From assembly GCF_003966955.1 (NCBI RefSeq), contig NZ_AP019367.1, forward strand, positions 806,001-870,000: a stretch of 64,000 bases of DNA, in the 5' to 3' direction. The notes beneath the pieces are model-generated. The model did not search any database. It was not told the origin of the DNA and worked only from the letters and a program-made list of their open reading frames with translations. This stretch comes from Parolsenella catena. Lineage in GTDB: Bacteria; Actinomycetota; Coriobacteriia; Coriobacteriales; Atopobiaceae. Of this stretch, positions 62,910 through 64,000 are shown piece by piece. Position numbers and translations under genes: made by a program. The stretch's first letter is position 1. Each line of letters opens with the position of its first letter.

Positions 62910-63284
62910 CTATCGGCAGGCTATAGCCTCGATTGCGACGGGGGCGCCCTGGGCGATGGAAACCACTTGCACGCGAGAACAGGCGGGCATGGGCCTGGGG
63001 AAACGTTCCTCGCACGCGGCGTCGACAGCCGAGAAGTCATCGGTACCGGCAAGCAGGACTGTTACCTTCGTGACGTCGGAAAGCGTAAGGTCGAGTTCGG
63101 AGAGCACCGCCTCGACGTTGTCGAGGCATTGTGAGGCCATCTCCTTGAGCGAGCCTTTGACGAGTGCGCCCGTCTTGGGGTCGGCGGGAGGCTGTGCGGA
63201 GACGAACACGTAACGGCCGGCACTCGTTCCCTCAGAAAAGGGCGCTGAGGTCCGCGGCGCCCTACTTGCCGAGATGGCATACAT
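62910..63284 (-). CDS. RidA-family (YjgF/YER057c) protein with altered active-site region
   Basis: RidA proteins hydrolyse reactive enamine/imine intermediates. The 124-aa product has the fold's motifs GRYVFVSAQPPADPKTG, SQCLDNVEAVLSE and VTKVTVLLAGTDDF. The usual PARSxVEV with its catalytic arginine reads PACSRVQV here, and the late VEIE reads VAIE, so deaminase activity is doubtful. ATG 63284 is used. It stands between the DD-carboxypeptidase and FHA genes on the same strand. Confidence 0.85.
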   Translation of the reverse strand: MYAISASRAPRTSAPFSEGTSAGRYVFVSAQPPADPKTGALVKGSLKEMASQCLDNVEAVLSELDLTLSDVTKVTVLLAGTDDFSAVDAACEERFPRPMPACSRVQVVSIAQGAPVAIEAIACR

Positions 63285-63301
63285 TGCTTATCCACCGTCC
63301 T

Positions 63302-64000
63302 TTAGGCAGACTTTGCTCCCATGAGGTTGGGGCTCAGCTCGTCAACGAGACCGAAACCGCTCCTCGCATAGGTAAGCTTAGCAGTTGCGACGTACGTGCA
63401 TGCCCCAACCGTGCGTCCTGCCTGCGACCATGTGCAGACGCCCGCGGCGTCGCTCGGTGCGCATAGCTGGGCCGTTGAAGACATGGTCCTCACATAGGTC
63501 GTGGGGCCGGCGTCTGGCCATACGAGTCCCTTGGTGGTTGCCTGGGTGGCAACGGGACACATCAGCGCGAGGTCATAGGCAAAGGGCCGCTCGCCCATGG
63601 CCTTCTCGGGACTTGCGAGGACGTACGAGTCATAGGTGCCAAAGGCCCAGTCGAGCAGCGCCTCGGTGTCCGTGAAGCGGCCCTCGCGCGTCTGGCAGCC
63701 AAGGACAACGGTGTAGAGCGTGGTGCCATGGCGCCTGGCGCAGCCCATGAATGCCGTCACGTAGTTGCCTGCCCCCGTCTTGATGCCCAGAAGCCCGTCA
63801 TAGCTGCCGAGTAGGTGGTCGACCGTGGGAAAGGTCGTCTCGATGCCGTTGACGTTGACGGTCGTCGACTGCATGCGGACCGTGTCAGCGATGAAGGGCT
63901 GCGTTGTCATGGCGTAGCGGGCGAGGATGGCGAGGTCGTGGACGGTCGAGTGATGCCCGTCGGCATCGAGTCCGTGGGGGTTCTCGAAGTGGGTGTCGTT
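63302..64000 (-). CDS. D-alanyl-D-alanine carboxypeptidase (peptidase S11), C-terminal part, 5' end outside window
   Basis: The frame is open to the end of the window, so the N-terminus with signal peptide and the SxxK active site is missing. The visible 232 residues contain THFENPHGLDADGHHST, the S11 segment after the SxN loop, and the third active-site motif KTG in LLGIKTGAGNY. These penicillin-binding enzymes trim the terminal D-Ala from peptidoglycan pentapeptides outside the membrane. The C-terminal 100 residues form a beta-rich domain. No membrane anchor is visible at the C-terminus. Confidence 0.88.
   Translation of the reverse strand, partial: NDTHFENPHGLDADGHHSTVHDLAILARYAMTTQPFIADTVRMQSTTVNVNGIETTFPTVDHLLGSYDGLLGIKTGAGNYVTAFMGCARRHGTTLYTVVLGCQTREGRFTDTEALLDWAFGTYDSYVLASPEKAMGERPFAYDLALMCPVATQATTKGLVWPDAGPTTYVRTMSSTAQLCAPSDAAGVCTWSQAGRTVGACTYVATAKLTYARSGFGLVDELSPNLMGAKSA

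Overview
This window is a stretch of conserved chromosome from a high-GC, Gram-positive anaerobe, most likely an actinobacterium of class Coriobacteriia (an Olsenella/Atopobium-like relative). Actinobacterial marks are the mihF-type integration host factor, a GlfT2-like galactofuranosyltransferase, the FHA protein/MerR pair resembling GarA/FtsR, the order lexA - small membrane protein - nrdR, CGAAC-N4-GTTCG SOS boxes, and many GTG starts. Features shared with Firmicutes are the PyrR-controlled pyr operon with the NAD-linked PyrK/PyrD type 1B enzyme, RNase J, RNase Y and SpoVS. No rRNA, tRNA, CRISPR array, insertion sequence or prophage is visible. No stretch longer than 300 bases lacks a gene.

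Layout. 1-2423: two surface-glycan glycosyltransferases, convergent. 2500-7965: pyrimidine operon pyrR-pyrB-pyrC-pyrK-pyrD-pyrF behind a PyrR-type attenuator; carAB and pyrE are not here. 8176-10609: mihF-gmk-rpoZ-thiI. 10814-15267: comEA-comEC DNA uptake genes, holA, and rpsT on the minus strand. 15440-19550: lepA-dus-hemW. 19659-25068: a YidC/teichoic-polymerase fusion, a multipass glycosyltransferase-like protein and ettA. 25262-32466: two DnaJ proteins (the first membrane-anchored), mtaB, phoH, ybeY, dgkA, era, recO. 32611-34214: a metal exporter-like protein and an unrecognised, possibly decayed gene. 34416-38965: rpsO-pnp-rnj. 38970-46254: ftsK-rodZ-yajQ-rimO-pgsA/cinA fusion. 46431-55239: recA-recX, rny - GHKL ATPase - spoVS - miaB - miaA, hflX. 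55244-59161: an acyltransferase-like gene and lexA (minus), then a small tail-anchored protein, nrdR, dut, trxB (plus). 59375-64000 (minus): clcA, apt, the MerR/FHA pair, a RidA-like gene and a truncated DD-carboxypeptidase.

How the genes connect. The central theme is information processing: RNA decay (PNPase, RNase J, RNase Y), tRNA and ribosome modification (ThiI, Dus, MtaB, MiaA/B, RimO), ribosome factors (LepA, EttA, Era, HflX, YbeY) and DNA repair (RecA, RecX, RecO, LexA). The SOS circuit is readable in the DNA: the recA promoter carries a consensus LexA box between -35 and -10, and the lexA/small-gene intergenic region carries three LexA-like boxes exactly 28 bp apart.

Most noteworthy points: the YidC-TagF fusion; the 97-aa tail-anchored protein in the position of known SOS division inhibitors (DivS/YneA type); a GHKL ATPase with a possible HTH replacing YmdB between rny and spoVS; a DnaJ ending in membrane segments; the PgsA-CinA fusion; and a perfect 26-bp palindrome inside trxB. 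Domain calls are from reading the translations; no database search was run.
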